This document shows positions 8,616-16,879 of a stretch of 64,000 bases of DNA, one piece after another. The notes below the pieces were generated by a model. The model made no database searches and was not told the DNA's origin. It was given only the letters and a program-made list of their open reading frames with translations. The position numbers were made by a program, and so were the translations under genes. Origin of the DNA: DATJKD01 sp963834855. GTDB taxonomy: Bacteria > Pseudomonadota > Gammaproteobacteria > Steroidobacterales > Steroidobacteraceae. The first letter of the stretch is position 1, and each line of letters starts with the position of its first letter. The stretch spans positions 59,063 to 123,062 of the forward strand of contig CAWIDH010000034.1 in NCBI GenBank assembly GCA_963834855.1, in the 5' to 3' direction.

Positions 8616-9125
8616 ATGACGCGGTACCGCAGGCCGGACGCCCCCGGCTCGAAGTACATAACGCCAGAGGGCGCTCGCCGGCTGCGCGCGGAGCTGGACG
8701 AGCTGTGGCGCGTACAGCGGCCGCAGGTCACCCGCGCCGTGGCCGAGGCGGCCGCGCAGGGCGACCGCTCGGAGAACGCCGAGTACATCTACGGAAAGAA
8801 ACAGCTCCGCGAGATCGACCGCCGCGTGCGGTTCCTGCGCAAGCGGCTCGACGGCATCGTGGTCGTGGACCGGCCGCCTGACGACCCGAGCCGGGTCTTC
8901 TTCGGCGCATACGTGCAGCTGGTCGACGACGAGGGGAGCGAGCGCAGCCTGCGCATCGTGGGCCCGGACGAGATCGACGCGGCGCGCGGCTACGTCAGCA
9001 TGGACTCGCCGCTCGCGCGCGCGCTCCTGGGCCGGCGGCGCGACGACGAGGTGCGCATCGAGGCGCCCGGCGGCACGAGGACCTGGACGATCGTCGAGAT
9101 CGGCTACGAAACCACCGCGCGCTAG
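8616..9125 (+). CDS. greB: Transcription elongation factor GreB
   Basis: A 169-residue Gre factor. The N-terminal coiled coil carries the signature QGDRSENAEYIYGKKQLREID (residues 48-68), whose acidic tip enters the RNA polymerase secondary channel and stimulates cleavage of backtracked RNA. The C-terminal FKBP-like domain (about 82-165) has the family pattern RIVGPDEIDAARGYVSMDSPLARALLG. YIYGKK rather than YHAAKE marks it as GreB. It stands alone, three bases before a large foldback repeat. Confidence 0.95.
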   Translation: MTRYRRPDAPGSKYITPEGARRLRAELDELWRVQRPQVTRAVAEAAAQGDRSENAEYIYGKKQLREIDRRVRFLRKRLDGIVVVDRPPDDPSRVFFGAYVQLVDDEGSERSLRIVGPDEIDAARGYVSMDSPLARALLGRRRDDEVRIEAPGGTRTWTIVEIGYETTAR

Positions 9126-9127
9126 CC

Positions 9128-9750
9128 TCGCACGGGTGGCTGCCCGCCGGCGCTCGGCCTCAGTGGGTGCTCGCCGCCGCCTGGCCGCAGTGGCTCGCTA
9201 CTCGCCGGCGCTCGGCCCGGGTGCCTCGTGGGCCGCTCGCCACGATCAACGGTCGTTGCAGGGCGCGAAGATGGGTGCCCCGCACGTCCTGTCGGCGCAC
9301 GCCGCGTCGGCAGCGGTATCGCGGAATCGTCGCAGAGTCATGACTTCAGAGTGCCCGCGACGTCTACCTGTGATTGATCAGGCGTCGTCGCGGCCACGAG
9401 ACACCCGGTCCAAACGCCGGCTCGCCGATGCCGCGGTGGCCTCCCGCTCGTCGATACCACAGTGGGGTCACGAGCCGACGCGTGGACGCGGTGTATCCCA
9501 GCCGCGACGAGGCATCGGTGCGCGCAGGTAGACGTCGCGGACCACTCCGAGCGAATGACTGCCTCGACGATTCCGCGATACCAACGACCGTCCGGCGTGC
9601 GCCGACAAAACGTGCGGGGCACCATCTTCAGCCGTGCAACGACCCTCGATCGTGGTGAGCGGCTGGGGATACACCGCGGCCGGGCGGCGGCGAGCAGCGA
9701 GCCACCGCGGCCGGGCGCCGGCGAGCAGCCACCACCGCCGTCGTCCACGT
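9128..9750 (+). repeat. Large foldback repeat, copy 1 (about 600 bp)
   Basis: GC-rich non-coding block filling the gap between the convergent ends of greB and homospermidine synthase. The left arm (about 9137-9400) is an imperfect inverted copy of the right arm (about 9520-9745). Shared words include GTATCGCGGAATCGTCG, GCCCCGCACGT and GCGACGTCTACCTG. The outer ends carry short tandem units resembling CTCGCCGGCGCCCGGCCGCG. The centre (about 9380-9525) is asymmetric. The whole block matches 23690-24290 in reverse orientation, arm by arm and centre included. Open frames inside it are not conserved in frame between the two copies, so it is probably not coding. Confidence 0.85.
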
Positions 9751-9752
9751 CA

Positions 9753-11171
9753 TCAGATCACGCGGACGTTCTTGAACTGCCAGGGATCCGTCTCGTCGAG
9801 GTCCTCGGGGAACAGGCGGCCGCGTGCCACGAGCGGGTGCCACTCTCCGTATTCGCCCACGACCGGACCGAGGTACGGGGCGCAGATCTCGAGGACGCGG
9901 CGATAGTCCAGCTCTTCCGGTTCGACGACACCGTTGTTCGGATTCTCGATCGCCCAGACCAGCCCGGCGAGTACCGACACGGTGACCTGCAGCGAGGTTG
10001 CGCTGTTGTGCGACACGAGGCGCCGCGCCTCGTCGACCGACAGCTGCGAGCCGTACCAGTAGGCGTTGCGCTTGTGGCCCGCGAGCAGCACGCCGAGCTC
10101 GTCCACGCCCCTGACGATCTCCTCCATCATGACGCGCTTGCGCTCCTGGACCTCCCAGTTCAGCCCGGCCAGCTCGTGCACCGACAAGACCGCGGCGTCG
10201 CAGGGGTGGTAGGCGTAGTGCACGGTCGGGCGGTACTCCACCTTCTCGGCCTTCCTGATCGTCAGGTAGTCGGAGAGCGAGATGGACTCGCCGTGCGTGA
10301 TCAGGAAGCCGTGGAACGGCCCGGCGAGCGGTGTCCAGGTGCGCACGCGGGTCGCCGCGCCGGGCTGCATGAGGTAGATCGCGCTGCCGCGGCCGAAGTC
10401 GTGCTTCTTGCCGTCGCGCGGCCAGTTCTTCTCGTGCGAGCCCCAGCCGAGCTCGGCCGGCTGCGAGCCCTCGCCGACGAATCCATCGACCGACCAGGTG
10501 TTCACGAACTCGCCGAGCTCCTTCGGGCGGTCGCCGACCTGCGTGTCGCGCTCCGCGATGTGGATGACCTTGACCCCGAGCTTCTGCGCGAGCCGCGCCC
10601 AGTCCTCGCGGCCAGCAGGCTCGCCGGCGTCGACGCCGAGGTCGCCGGCGATATTGAGCATGGCCTGCTTGACGAAATGCGAAACGAGCCCGGGGTTCGC
10701 GCCGTGGGTGAGCACCGCGGTCGGGGCGCGGGTGCGTCCGTCGCGCAGCGCGAGCGCGTCCTCGCGCAGCGCGTAGTTGGAGCGCTTCGACGGCGGGATG
10801 GTCGGGTCTGTGTAGCCGCCCGGCCAGGGCTCGATGCAGGTGTCGAGGTAGAGCGCGGCCTTGTCCCAGCAGAACTTGATCAGCGCGACACTGGACACGT
10901 CGACCGACAGGTTGAGCAGGAAGTCGCCGCGGCCCACGAGCGGGTCGAGCACGCGCTTGAAGTTCTCGCGCGTGAGGGGCTGCTTGACGAACTTGATCCC
11001 GTACTCGGCCGCTTCGCCGCTGCCGCGGTCGTCGGCGGTCACGATAGTGATCCGTTCGGTGGCGATGCCCACGTGGCGCAGGATCAGCGGAAGGACACCC
11101 TGGCCGATGCTGCCGAAGCCGACCATGACCAGGCGGCCCGGAAATATCACGTGTACCGGGTAGTTGCTCAT
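9753..11171 (-). CDS. hss: Homospermidine synthase
   Basis: A 472-residue NAD-dependent enzyme of the saccharopine-dehydrogenase-like family that makes homospermidine from two putrescines (or putrescine plus spermidine). The dinucleotide loop is VMVGFGSIGQGVLP (residues 15-28). Other family segments are DVSSVALIKFCWDK, YLDTCIEPWPGGYTD, LTHGANPGLVSHFVKQA and GFLITHGESISLSDYLT. The length is normal for bacterial homospermidine synthases. The nearby arginine decarboxylase (13071-15023) could supply agmatine toward putrescine, though no agmatine-to-putrescine gene is in view. The 3' end abuts a large foldback repeat. Confidence 0.95.
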   Translation of the reverse strand: MSNYPVHVIFPGRLVMVGFGSIGQGVLPLILRHVGIATERITIVTADDRGSGEAAEYGIKFVKQPLTRENFKRVLDPLVGRGDFLLNLSVDVSSVALIKFCWDKAALYLDTCIEPWPGGYTDPTIPPSKRSNYALREDALALRDGRTRAPTAVLTHGANPGLVSHFVKQAMLNIAGDLGVDAGEPAGREDWARLAQKLGVKVIHIAERDTQVGDRPKELGEFVNTWSVDGFVGEGSQPAELGWGSHEKNWPRDGKKHDFGRGSAIYLMQPGAATRVRTWTPLAGPFHGFLITHGESISLSDYLTIRKAEKVEYRPTVHYAYHPCDAAVLSVHELAGLNWEVQERKRVMMEEIVRGVDELGVLLAGHKRNAYWYGSQLSVDEARRLVSHNSATSLQVTVSVLAGLVWAIENPNNGVVEPEELDYRRVLEICAPYLGPVVGEYGEWHPLVARGRLFPEDLDETDPWQFKNVRVI

Positions 11172-11249
11172 CGCGGGAACCAGATCCGAAGGACGAACGG
11201 TAAGTGTAACCGCAAACTGCGGGCGTGGACGGCGCTCCGCCGCTCGAGA

Positions 11250-11927
11250 TCAACCGCGTGGCGCGCCCTCGCGCCAGTGCGGCGGATAGGTTCGCTGATA
11301 GCCCGGCAGCGCTTCGACGCGCTGGATCCAGCGCGCGAGTGCGGGATACGTCGTCTCCATCGGCAGGAAGCGGGAACGCAGTTCGCCAGCCTCGCGCTTC
11401 TCCAGCGCACGCCGCAGCAGCATGATCCCGGGGAACACGACGAGGTCGGCGGCCGAGGGCGCGTCACCTACCAGCCACTGCGACGTACTGAGTCGGCCTT
11501 CGATCGTGCGCGCCTCGCCCGCCACGACGTGCATCGCGCGCGTGATCTCCTCGGCGCGTTCCTCGATGTTGCCCAGGAACGCCGCCTGGATGATCTGGTT
11601 GAGCGACGGCTCTGCGTACGCCTGGTACTCGCAGATCACCCGCATGATCGTTCCGGTGTCCTCCGCGCTGCGGCCGAACAGGGGTGGCTCGGGATACTTG
11701 CGATCGAGATACGCGAGGCAGGCGAGCGACTCGAAGACGACGTAGTCGCCGTCCCGGAGGACCGGCACCCGGCCGCGGGGATTCATCCTGAGCATCTGCG
11801 GCGACTTGTGCTCCTGCTTCGCGAACTGCAGCAGGCGCGACTCGTACGGCACCTGCTTGTACTCGAGCGCGAGCAGCGCGCGCCACGAGAATGGACTGCC
11901 GCTCCCCCAGAAGACTTCGAGTGCCAA
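11250..11927 (-). CDS. Glutathione S-transferase family protein
   Basis: A 225-residue protein. The N-terminal thioredoxin-like domain has GSPFSWRALLALEYKQVPYE, the cis-proline motif GRVPVL and the ESLACLAYL segment that contacts glutathione. The helical C-terminal domain includes LVGDAPSAADLVVFP. A TTG start at 11927 is chosen: GGAG stands six bases upstream and the protein then begins ALEVFWG, as family members do; the longer frame runs into the divergent sulfurtransferase gene. It probably conjugates or reduces electrophiles in the cytoplasm; the substrate is unknown. Confidence 0.85.
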   Translation of the reverse strand: MALEVFWGSGSPFSWRALLALEYKQVPYESRLLQFAKQEHKSPQMLRMNPRGRVPVLRDGDYVVFESLACLAYLDRKYPEPPLFGRSAEDTGTIMRVICEYQAYAEPSLNQIIQAAFLGNIEERAEEITRAMHVVAGEARTIEGRLSTSQWLVGDAPSAADLVVFPGIMLLRRALEKREAGELRSRFLPMETTYPALARWIQRVEALPGYQRTYPPHWREGAPRG

Positions 11928-12033
11928 GCCGACTCCACGGGTCCCGCGCCGCGCGGTCTGCGCGGCGCCGCGATTGTACTGGCGGGGCGCGGTCGGCGGT
12001 ACCATTCGGGGGTCGGACACGAGCCTGGCCCCG

Positions 12034-12885
12034 ATGAGCACCATGTCGAGCCCGTTGATCGCTGCGGAGACCCTGGCCGAGCAGCTCGGCGAACCCGGGC
12101 TGCGGCTGTTCGACTGCCGTTTCGATCTAGCGAATCCAGGCGCAGGCGAGCGCGAGTATCGTCAGTCGCACCTTCCCGGCGCGCACTACGTGCATCTCGA
12201 GCGCGACCTCTCGGGCCCCGTGCTGCCTGCGACGGGGCGTCACCCCCTGCCGGCGATGGCCGACTTCGAGGCGCGCCTGCGCGGCTGGGGCCTCGGCGCC
12301 GGATCGATCGCCGTCGCCTACGACGCCGGCAATGGCATGTATGCGGCGCGGCTGTGGTGGATGCTGCGCTGGGCGGGCTGCGACCGCGCCCTGGTGCTCG
12401 ACGGCGGCTACGCGCGCTGGCGGGCGCTCGGACTGCCGGTTACCACCGAGGAGCCGCGCCATCCCCCGGGCGACTTCGTCGCTCATCCGCGGCCCGATCT
12501 CGCGGTCGGTGCCGCGTGCGTGCTCGCGGTCGCGACCGATCCCGGCTGCCGCGTGCTCGACGCGCGCGCTCCCGAGCGCTTCCGGGGCGAGATCGAGCCG
12601 ATCGACGCGGTGGCCGGCCATGTACCAGGCGCCGTGAATCACCCGCTCACCGAGTCGCTCGCCGCCGACGGACGATTCCGGCCGCCGCACGAGTTGCGAC
12701 GCGCGTTCGAGGCCTCGCTGGGCGCCGTGCCGCCGTCGCACGTCGTTGCGATGTGCGGCTCGGGCGTCACCGCCTGCCACCTGCTGCTCGCGATGGAGCA
12801 GGCCGGGCTTCCTGACGCGCGCCTCTACCCCGGTTCCTGGAGCGAGTGGATCCGCGACCCGGCGCGGCCCGTCGCAAGAGGGTGA
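12034..12885 (+). CDS. Rhodanese-type sulfurtransferase (3-mercaptopyruvate sulfurtransferase-like)
   Basis: A 283-residue protein with two rhodanese domains. The first (about 5-125) includes LFDCRFDLANP and YRQSHLPGAHYVHLERDLSG. The second (about 155-280) carries the catalytic cysteine in MCGSGVTACHLLLAM. The CGSGVTA loop is the form seen in 3-mercaptopyruvate sulfurtransferases; classical rhodaneses have CRxGx(R/T). Such enzymes move sulfane sulfur from mercaptopyruvate or thiosulfate to cyanide or thiols. The start at 12034 (or 12043) leaves about 105 bases of shared promoter with the divergent glutathione transferase. Confidence 0.88.
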   Translation: MSTMSSPLIAAETLAEQLGEPGLRLFDCRFDLANPGAGEREYRQSHLPGAHYVHLERDLSGPVLPATGRHPLPAMADFEARLRGWGLGAGSIAVAYDAGNGMYAARLWWMLRWAGCDRALVLDGGYARWRALGLPVTTEEPRHPPGDFVAHPRPDLAVGAACVLAVATDPGCRVLDARAPERFRGEIEPIDAVAGHVPGAVNHPLTESLAADGRFRPPHELRRAFEASLGAVPPSHVVAMCGSGVTACHLLLAMEQAGLPDARLYPGSWSEWIRDPARPVARG

Positions 12886-12945
12886 TCGAGAGAACCTGAA
12901 ACGGGGACCTTCACAATTTCGTCACCGACGCAGGCTTGCGGGTCA

Positions 12946-13015
12946 GGGGACACTCTCGAACTCGATTGCCGTTCCTGAGACGGCCAGGCCCGTGCTGGAA
13001 ATCGAGAATGTCCTC
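12946..13015. repeat. Decayed copy of the 73-bp palindromic element
   Basis: Starts GGGGACACTCTCGA and ends AATCGAGAATGTCCTC, so its ends are an imperfect inverted repeat of the same type and spacing (70 bp) as the perfect 73-bp element at 33636-33708. A further similar half-site (GGGGACCTTCACAATTTC) starts at 12903. It lies in the leader region of speA, which begins 55 bases downstream. Confidence 0.7.
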
Positions 13016-13070
13016 ATTTCATCTGCTATCTTTCGCGCCAGTTTGACCGGCCCGCCAGGCGACGCACCAC

Positions 13071-15023
13071 GTGGACAGCACCGCCCGCAGGATCAACCCC
13101 GCCACCGGCTGGAAGATCGAGGACTCGCTCGATCTCTACGGCGTACAGGCCTGGGGAAACGGTTACTTCGGCATCAACGACTCGGGCCACGTGGTCGTTC
13201 GTCCGGATCAGACCACCGACCGCGAGATCGATCTCTACGAAGTCGTCCGCGGGCTCGAGGCGCGCGACCTCTTCACGCCGGTCGTGCTGCGCTTCTCCGA
13301 CATCCTGCGCCATCGCCTGAAGCGGCTCGCCGACGCCTTCGCCGTCGCGATCGCGGAGAACGACTACCGGAACCGCTACGCCGCGGTCTTCCCGATCAAG
13401 GTGAACCAGCAGCGGCTCGTGGTCGAGGAAGTCTACGGCTACGGCCGTGAGTTCGGCTTCGGGCTGGAGGTGGGCTCCAAGCCCGAGCTGCTCGCGGTCA
13501 TGGCGATCACCGAGGGCGAGTCGGAGCGGATGATCATCTGCAACGGCTTCAAGGACGACAGCTACATCGAGGCGGTGATCCTCGCCACGAAGCTCGGGCG
13601 CACGATCATCCCGGTGGTCGAGAACTTCGCCGAGCTGCAGCTCATCCTCAAGCACGCGCGCAACTACGACGTGCGCCCGCGCATCGGCGTGCGCGTCAAG
13701 CTCGCGACCGAGGGCGCGGGCAGGTGGCGCGAATCCTCCGGCGAGAAGTCCAAGTTCGGCCTGTTCGTCACCGAGATCCTCGAGCTCCTCCGCACGCTCA
13801 AGGAGCACGGCATGGAGGACTGCCTGCAGCTCGTCCACTGCCATCCCGGCAGCCAGCTGCAGGACATCCGCCGCGTCAAGGATGCCGTCAACGAGCTGGC
13901 GCACGTCTACGCGGAGCTGAAGCTGATGGGCGCCGGGCTGCGCTACATCGACATCGGCGGCGGGCTCGGCGTCGACTACGACGGCAGCCGCACCAACTAT
14001 GCGTCTTCCATGAACTACACCCTCGCGGAGTACGCGAGCGACGTCGTCTACCGCATCGCCAACGTCTGCAACGCGCGCGGCATCGAGCACCCGGTGATCG
14101 TGAGCGAGTCGGGACGAGCCATCGCCGCGCATCACAGCCTGCTCGTGTTCAACACGCTCGGCTGCTCGCGGCTCGACCGGTTCCGGGTCGACGAGAAGGC
14201 CGAGCAGGATTTCGCCTGCGGCGATCGCGTTCCGCAGCCGGTGCGGGACATCTTCGACGCCTACCGCTCGATCTCGGAGCGCAGGCTGGTCGAGTGCTAC
14301 CACGATGCGCTGCAGGCGCGCGAGCAGGCGCTGCAGATGTTCAACCTCGGCTACCTGGGGCTGGAGGCCCGCGGCCACGTAGAGCGGCTGTACTGGGCGA
14401 CCTGCGCGAAGATCCGCGACTGCTGCCGGCGACTCCCGTCCGTGCCGGAGGAGCTCGAAGGCCTCGAGTCGGTGCTGAGCGATATCTATTTCTGCAACGT
14501 GTCCGTGTTCCAGTCGCTGCCGGACAGCTGGGCGATCGACCAGCTGTTCCCGATCATGCCGGTGCACCGGCTCGACGAGCGACCGACGCGCAACGCGGTG
14601 CTCGCCGACATCACCTGCGACTCGGACGGCAAGATCGACCGCTTCGTGAGCCTGCGCGAGCCGAAGCGCACGCTCGAACTGCACGAGCTCACGGACGGCG
14701 AGCCGTATTTCCTGTCGGCGTTCCTGGTGGGCGCATACCAGGAGACGCTCGGCGACCTGCACAACCTCTTCGGCGACACGCACGTGGTGCACATCAAGCT
14801 GCACGACGAGGGAGGCTGGTGGATCGAGGAGACGGTCAAGGGCGACACGGCGTCCGAGGTCCTGCGTTACATGAGCTACGACGTCGACCGGCTCTATCCC
14901 CAGCTCGCGCGCGACTGCGAGCGCGCGATGCGCGAAGGACGGCTGTCGCTCGCCGAGAGCCAGGCGTTGCGGCGGTTCTACGAGATGGAGCTGAACGGCT
15001 ACACGTATCTCGAGCCGGATTGA
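13071..15023 (+). CDS. speA: Biosynthetic arginine decarboxylase
   Basis: A 650-residue PLP enzyme that converts arginine to agmatine, the first step of the agmatine route to putrescine. The PLP lysine is in AAVFPIKVNQQRLVVEEV (about residue 113). The substrate/PLP region contains GLEVGSKPELLAVMA, LVHCHPGSQL and YIDIGGGLGVDYDG, and IVSESGRAI carries another conserved loop. Length and motif order match SpeA, not the shorter diaminopimelate or ornithine enzymes. The start is GTG at 13071. The leader contains a decayed palindromic element. With homospermidine synthase nearby, the likely end product is homospermidine. Confidence 0.95.
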   Translation: MDSTARRINPATGWKIEDSLDLYGVQAWGNGYFGINDSGHVVVRPDQTTDREIDLYEVVRGLEARDLFTPVVLRFSDILRHRLKRLADAFAVAIAENDYRNRYAAVFPIKVNQQRLVVEEVYGYGREFGFGLEVGSKPELLAVMAITEGESERMIICNGFKDDSYIEAVILATKLGRTIIPVVENFAELQLILKHARNYDVRPRIGVRVKLATEGAGRWRESSGEKSKFGLFVTEILELLRTLKEHGMEDCLQLVHCHPGSQLQDIRRVKDAVNELAHVYAELKLMGAGLRYIDIGGGLGVDYDGSRTNYASSMNYTLAEYASDVVYRIANVCNARGIEHPVIVSESGRAIAAHHSLLVFNTLGCSRLDRFRVDEKAEQDFACGDRVPQPVRDIFDAYRSISERRLVECYHDALQAREQALQMFNLGYLGLEARGHVERLYWATCAKIRDCCRRLPSVPEELEGLESVLSDIYFCNVSVFQSLPDSWAIDQLFPIMPVHRLDERPTRNAVLADITCDSDGKIDRFVSLREPKRTLELHELTDGEPYFLSAFLVGAYQETLGDLHNLFGDTHVVHIKLHDEGGWWIEETVKGDTASEVLRYMSYDVDRLYPQLARDCERAMREGRLSLAESQALRRFYEMELNGYTYLEPD

Positions 15024-15042
15024 CGCGCGGCCGGCAGGGTCC

Positions 15043-15528
15043 TCAGCGGATGAGCGCGATCGTGAAGGCGCCGGCGGCTGCCAGCGCTGCGATCGTGCGG
15101 ACGTGGTTCCACCTCGTCCAGACGGCGAGGTAGTCCGACCACAGCGCGGCCCCTTCCTTGCCCGTGGCCGCGACCGCGGCGAGCGCATTGTTGCGCGGCA
15201 CGTGGAACAGCATCGTGACGGCGAACGTCCCGAGAAGGTAGAGCAGGCCGCCGGCCAGGACGCACGCCGCCCCCGCTTCACGCCAGCGCGTGACTGCCGC
15301 GATGATCAGGAACACCGACAGCACGGCCATGCCGAAGAAGACCGACAGGAACCAGGGATTGAGGACGGCGACATTGATCGACTGCATGGCGGCGATGCCC
15401 TGTGCCGAGGGCAGCTTCCCAAGGGCCCGCATGACGCAGATGGAAAAGGCGAAGAAGAAGCCTGCCATGAGACCGCTGCCCAGGGCGGACACGAGCAGCA
15501 CGACATCGGTCAGGCCGGTGGTCCCCAC
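15043..15528 (-). CDS. DUF1772 (anthrone oxygenase-like) membrane protein
   Basis: A 161-residue protein with four hydrophobic helices (about 8-30, 55-78, 85-105 and 140-160). The DUF1772 pattern is visible as GLMAGFFFAFSICVMRALG, INVAVLNPWF, and NNALAAV followed by W..Y...WTRWNHVRTIAALAA. Fungal relatives are anthrone oxygenases; the bacterial role is not established. A GTG start is used at 15528. It converges on speA, with a gap of only about 20 bases between stop codons. Confidence 0.85.
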   Translation of the reverse strand: MGTTGLTDVVLLVSALGSGLMAGFFFAFSICVMRALGKLPSAQGIAAMQSINVAVLNPWFLSVFFGMAVLSVFLIIAAVTRWREAGAACVLAGGLLYLLGTFAVTMLFHVPRNNALAAVAATGKEGAALWSDYLAVWTRWNHVRTIAALAAAGAFTIALIR

Positions 15529-15645
15529 TATTGCCGGATCATCGCGCTTGCGTCTTCCCGCTGCGACGATGGGTCCAGTCTAGGTCCGGCCGTTGCGACC
15601 AGCAATGGCGCGACGTAGCCTGCGATCCCTGCAGCGGGATTGACC

Positions 15646-15927
15646 ATGGACCTCAAGACCCTCCTTGCGATCTTCAGCACCGTCTTCCTGGCGGAGCTCG
15701 GCGACAAGACCCAGCTCGCAACAGTGCTCTTCGCCGCCAACCGCGCACACAGCGCGTGGCTGGTGTTTGCCGCTGCGTCGCTCGCGCTCGTGGCCGCCTG
15801 CGCGATCGGCGTGCTCGCGGGAACCCTGCTCTCGCAGTTCGTCAACACGCGTCACCTGTCGATCGTCGCCGGCGTGGGCTTCATCGCGATCGGCGCGTGG
15901 ACGCTGTGGAGCGCGTTACGTCCCTGA
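15646..15927 (+). CDS. Half-size GDT1/TMEM165 (UPF0016) cation transporter
   Basis: A 93-residue protein with three predicted helices and one copy of the family signature AELGDKTQLATVLFAA (residues 17-32), in which the acidic residues bind Mn2+ or Ca2+. Full-length family members have two such halves (about 190-200 residues). Single-half proteins exist and presumably work as dimers, often from two adjacent genes, but no second half is seen here. ATG at 15646 is chosen over a nearby TTG. Likely an inner-membrane cation exporter; the substrate is inferred from the family only. Confidence 0.82.
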   Translation: MDLKTLLAIFSTVFLAELGDKTQLATVLFAANRAHSAWLVFAAASLALVAACAIGVLAGTLLSQFVNTRHLSIVAGVGFIAIGAWTLWSALRP

Positions 15928-16232
15928 GGGAGCGTGCGCCGGGTTTTTTGCGCCGCGTCAACGGATTCAGTTGCACGGCCCGGAGCGCCTCAGTAGTCTT
16001 GTCGCAAACCAACGAGACACAGCCCTGAGCCGCCGTGCGGCGGACGACCGTCACCGGAAACGCCCGATACCCTTACGAGTATCCCCCAGTCAAGGTGGGC
16101 TCCCTCTAATCATTCGTCCGGGACGGCTCGTTGTCAGCGACCGATTTCATGCGCGGATCTTCTCCGCCGGTGCGTAGCCAGCCGGGGCGGATCCGTTTCC
16201 GTTCGTTCCAGCCTGAGTGAGTGACCCCCTCG
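15928..16232 (+). other. Intergenic leader of RNA-binding protein 1
   Basis: About 300 bases with no convincing gene. It contains a short GC hairpin (GCCGCCGTGCGGCGG near 16030) and probably the promoter and long untranslated leader of the RNA-binding protein that follows. No riboswitch class was recognised. Confidence 0.4.
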
Positions 16233-16517
16233 ATGACGACCCTCTATGTTGGGAACCTGCCCTTCAGTGCAACCGAAGCCGAGATACGCAGCCTGTTCGA
16301 GCAGCACGGCAAGGTGGACTCGGTGAAGATCATCAACGACCGCGAGACCGGCAAGCCGCGTGGCTTCGCGTTCGTTGATATGCCCTCGACCGAAGCGCAG
16401 GAGGCAATCCAGAAGCTGAACGGCTTCCAGATGAATGGCCGGCCTCTGCGGATCAACGAGGCGCGCGAACGGGCGCCCCGCGGCCCCGGGGGTGGGGGCG
16501 GCGGCGGTCGCTGGTAG
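16233..16517 (+). CDS. RRM-type RNA-binding protein with glycine-rich tail (1)
   Basis: A 94-residue protein with a single RNA recognition motif. RNP2 is LYVGNLPF (residues 4-11) and RNP1 is KPRGFAFVDM (about 43-52), followed by LNGFQMNGRPLRINEA. A short tail rich in Gly and Arg ends GGGGGGRW. Cyanobacterial and proteobacterial Rbp proteins of this type bind RNA and are often induced by cold. A paralogue with the same ending lies 360 bases downstream on the same strand. ATG at 16233 puts RNP2 at the normal distance from the N-terminus. Confidence 0.93.
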   Translation: MTTLYVGNLPFSATEAEIRSLFEQHGKVDSVKIINDRETGKPRGFAFVDMPSTEAQEAIQKLNGFQMNGRPLRINEARERAPRGPGGGGGGGRW

Positions 16518-16616
16518 ACCCGCCGGCCCGGAGCGGCGGCGACCAGGCCGCCCCCCGATCGCAGCCTGCAGGCGGCCGGCCGGCGGGCTGGCGTTGCCCA
16601 TTCCGGCAATAAATCC

Positions 16617-16643
16617 TTGACTGGCAGGGACTTGTGTTAGACT
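16617..16643 (+). promoter_or_regulatory. Candidate sigma-70 promoter of RNA-binding protein 2
   Basis: TTGACT (16617-16622) and TAGACT (16638-16643) are separated by 15 bases, a little short. They lie in an AT-richer stretch about 235 bases before the start codon, so the transcript would have a long leader. Confidence 0.45.
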
Positions 16644-16879
16644 GCGCGCCGATCGTTGCCCGTCCGTGTCTTGAAAGGCGCCCGTCCGGTGCCTGTCTTG
16701 TTAAGCCGAATTGTCTGCGATCAGGTGACAGGAGTCATCGCTCGAGCGTTGGCCTCGGTGAGGCGAACGCCCTCTTAGACGACCTCGGCTACGAATCCTC
16801 CTGTTGTGTGATGGTGCCTCGTGTGCAATCTCTAGTATGGGATGGCCCGCGGCGTGAGTAACTTTCTGAGGATGTTTGA
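16644..16879 (+). other. Long 5' leader of RNA-binding protein 2
   Basis: About 235 bases between the candidate promoter and the start codon, with no open frame that looks coding. Long leaders are typical of cold-shock mRNAs, and this gene belongs to a family often cold-induced. Regulation through the leader is inference. Confidence 0.4.

Noticed and set aside
9338..9748. Open frames inside foldback copy 1
   Set aside because: Corresponding frames in copy 2 are interrupted or shifted, so they are not under coding selection.
13026..15281. 751-codon minus-strand frame
   Set aside because: Antisense to speA, whose motifs are unmistakable on the plus strand.
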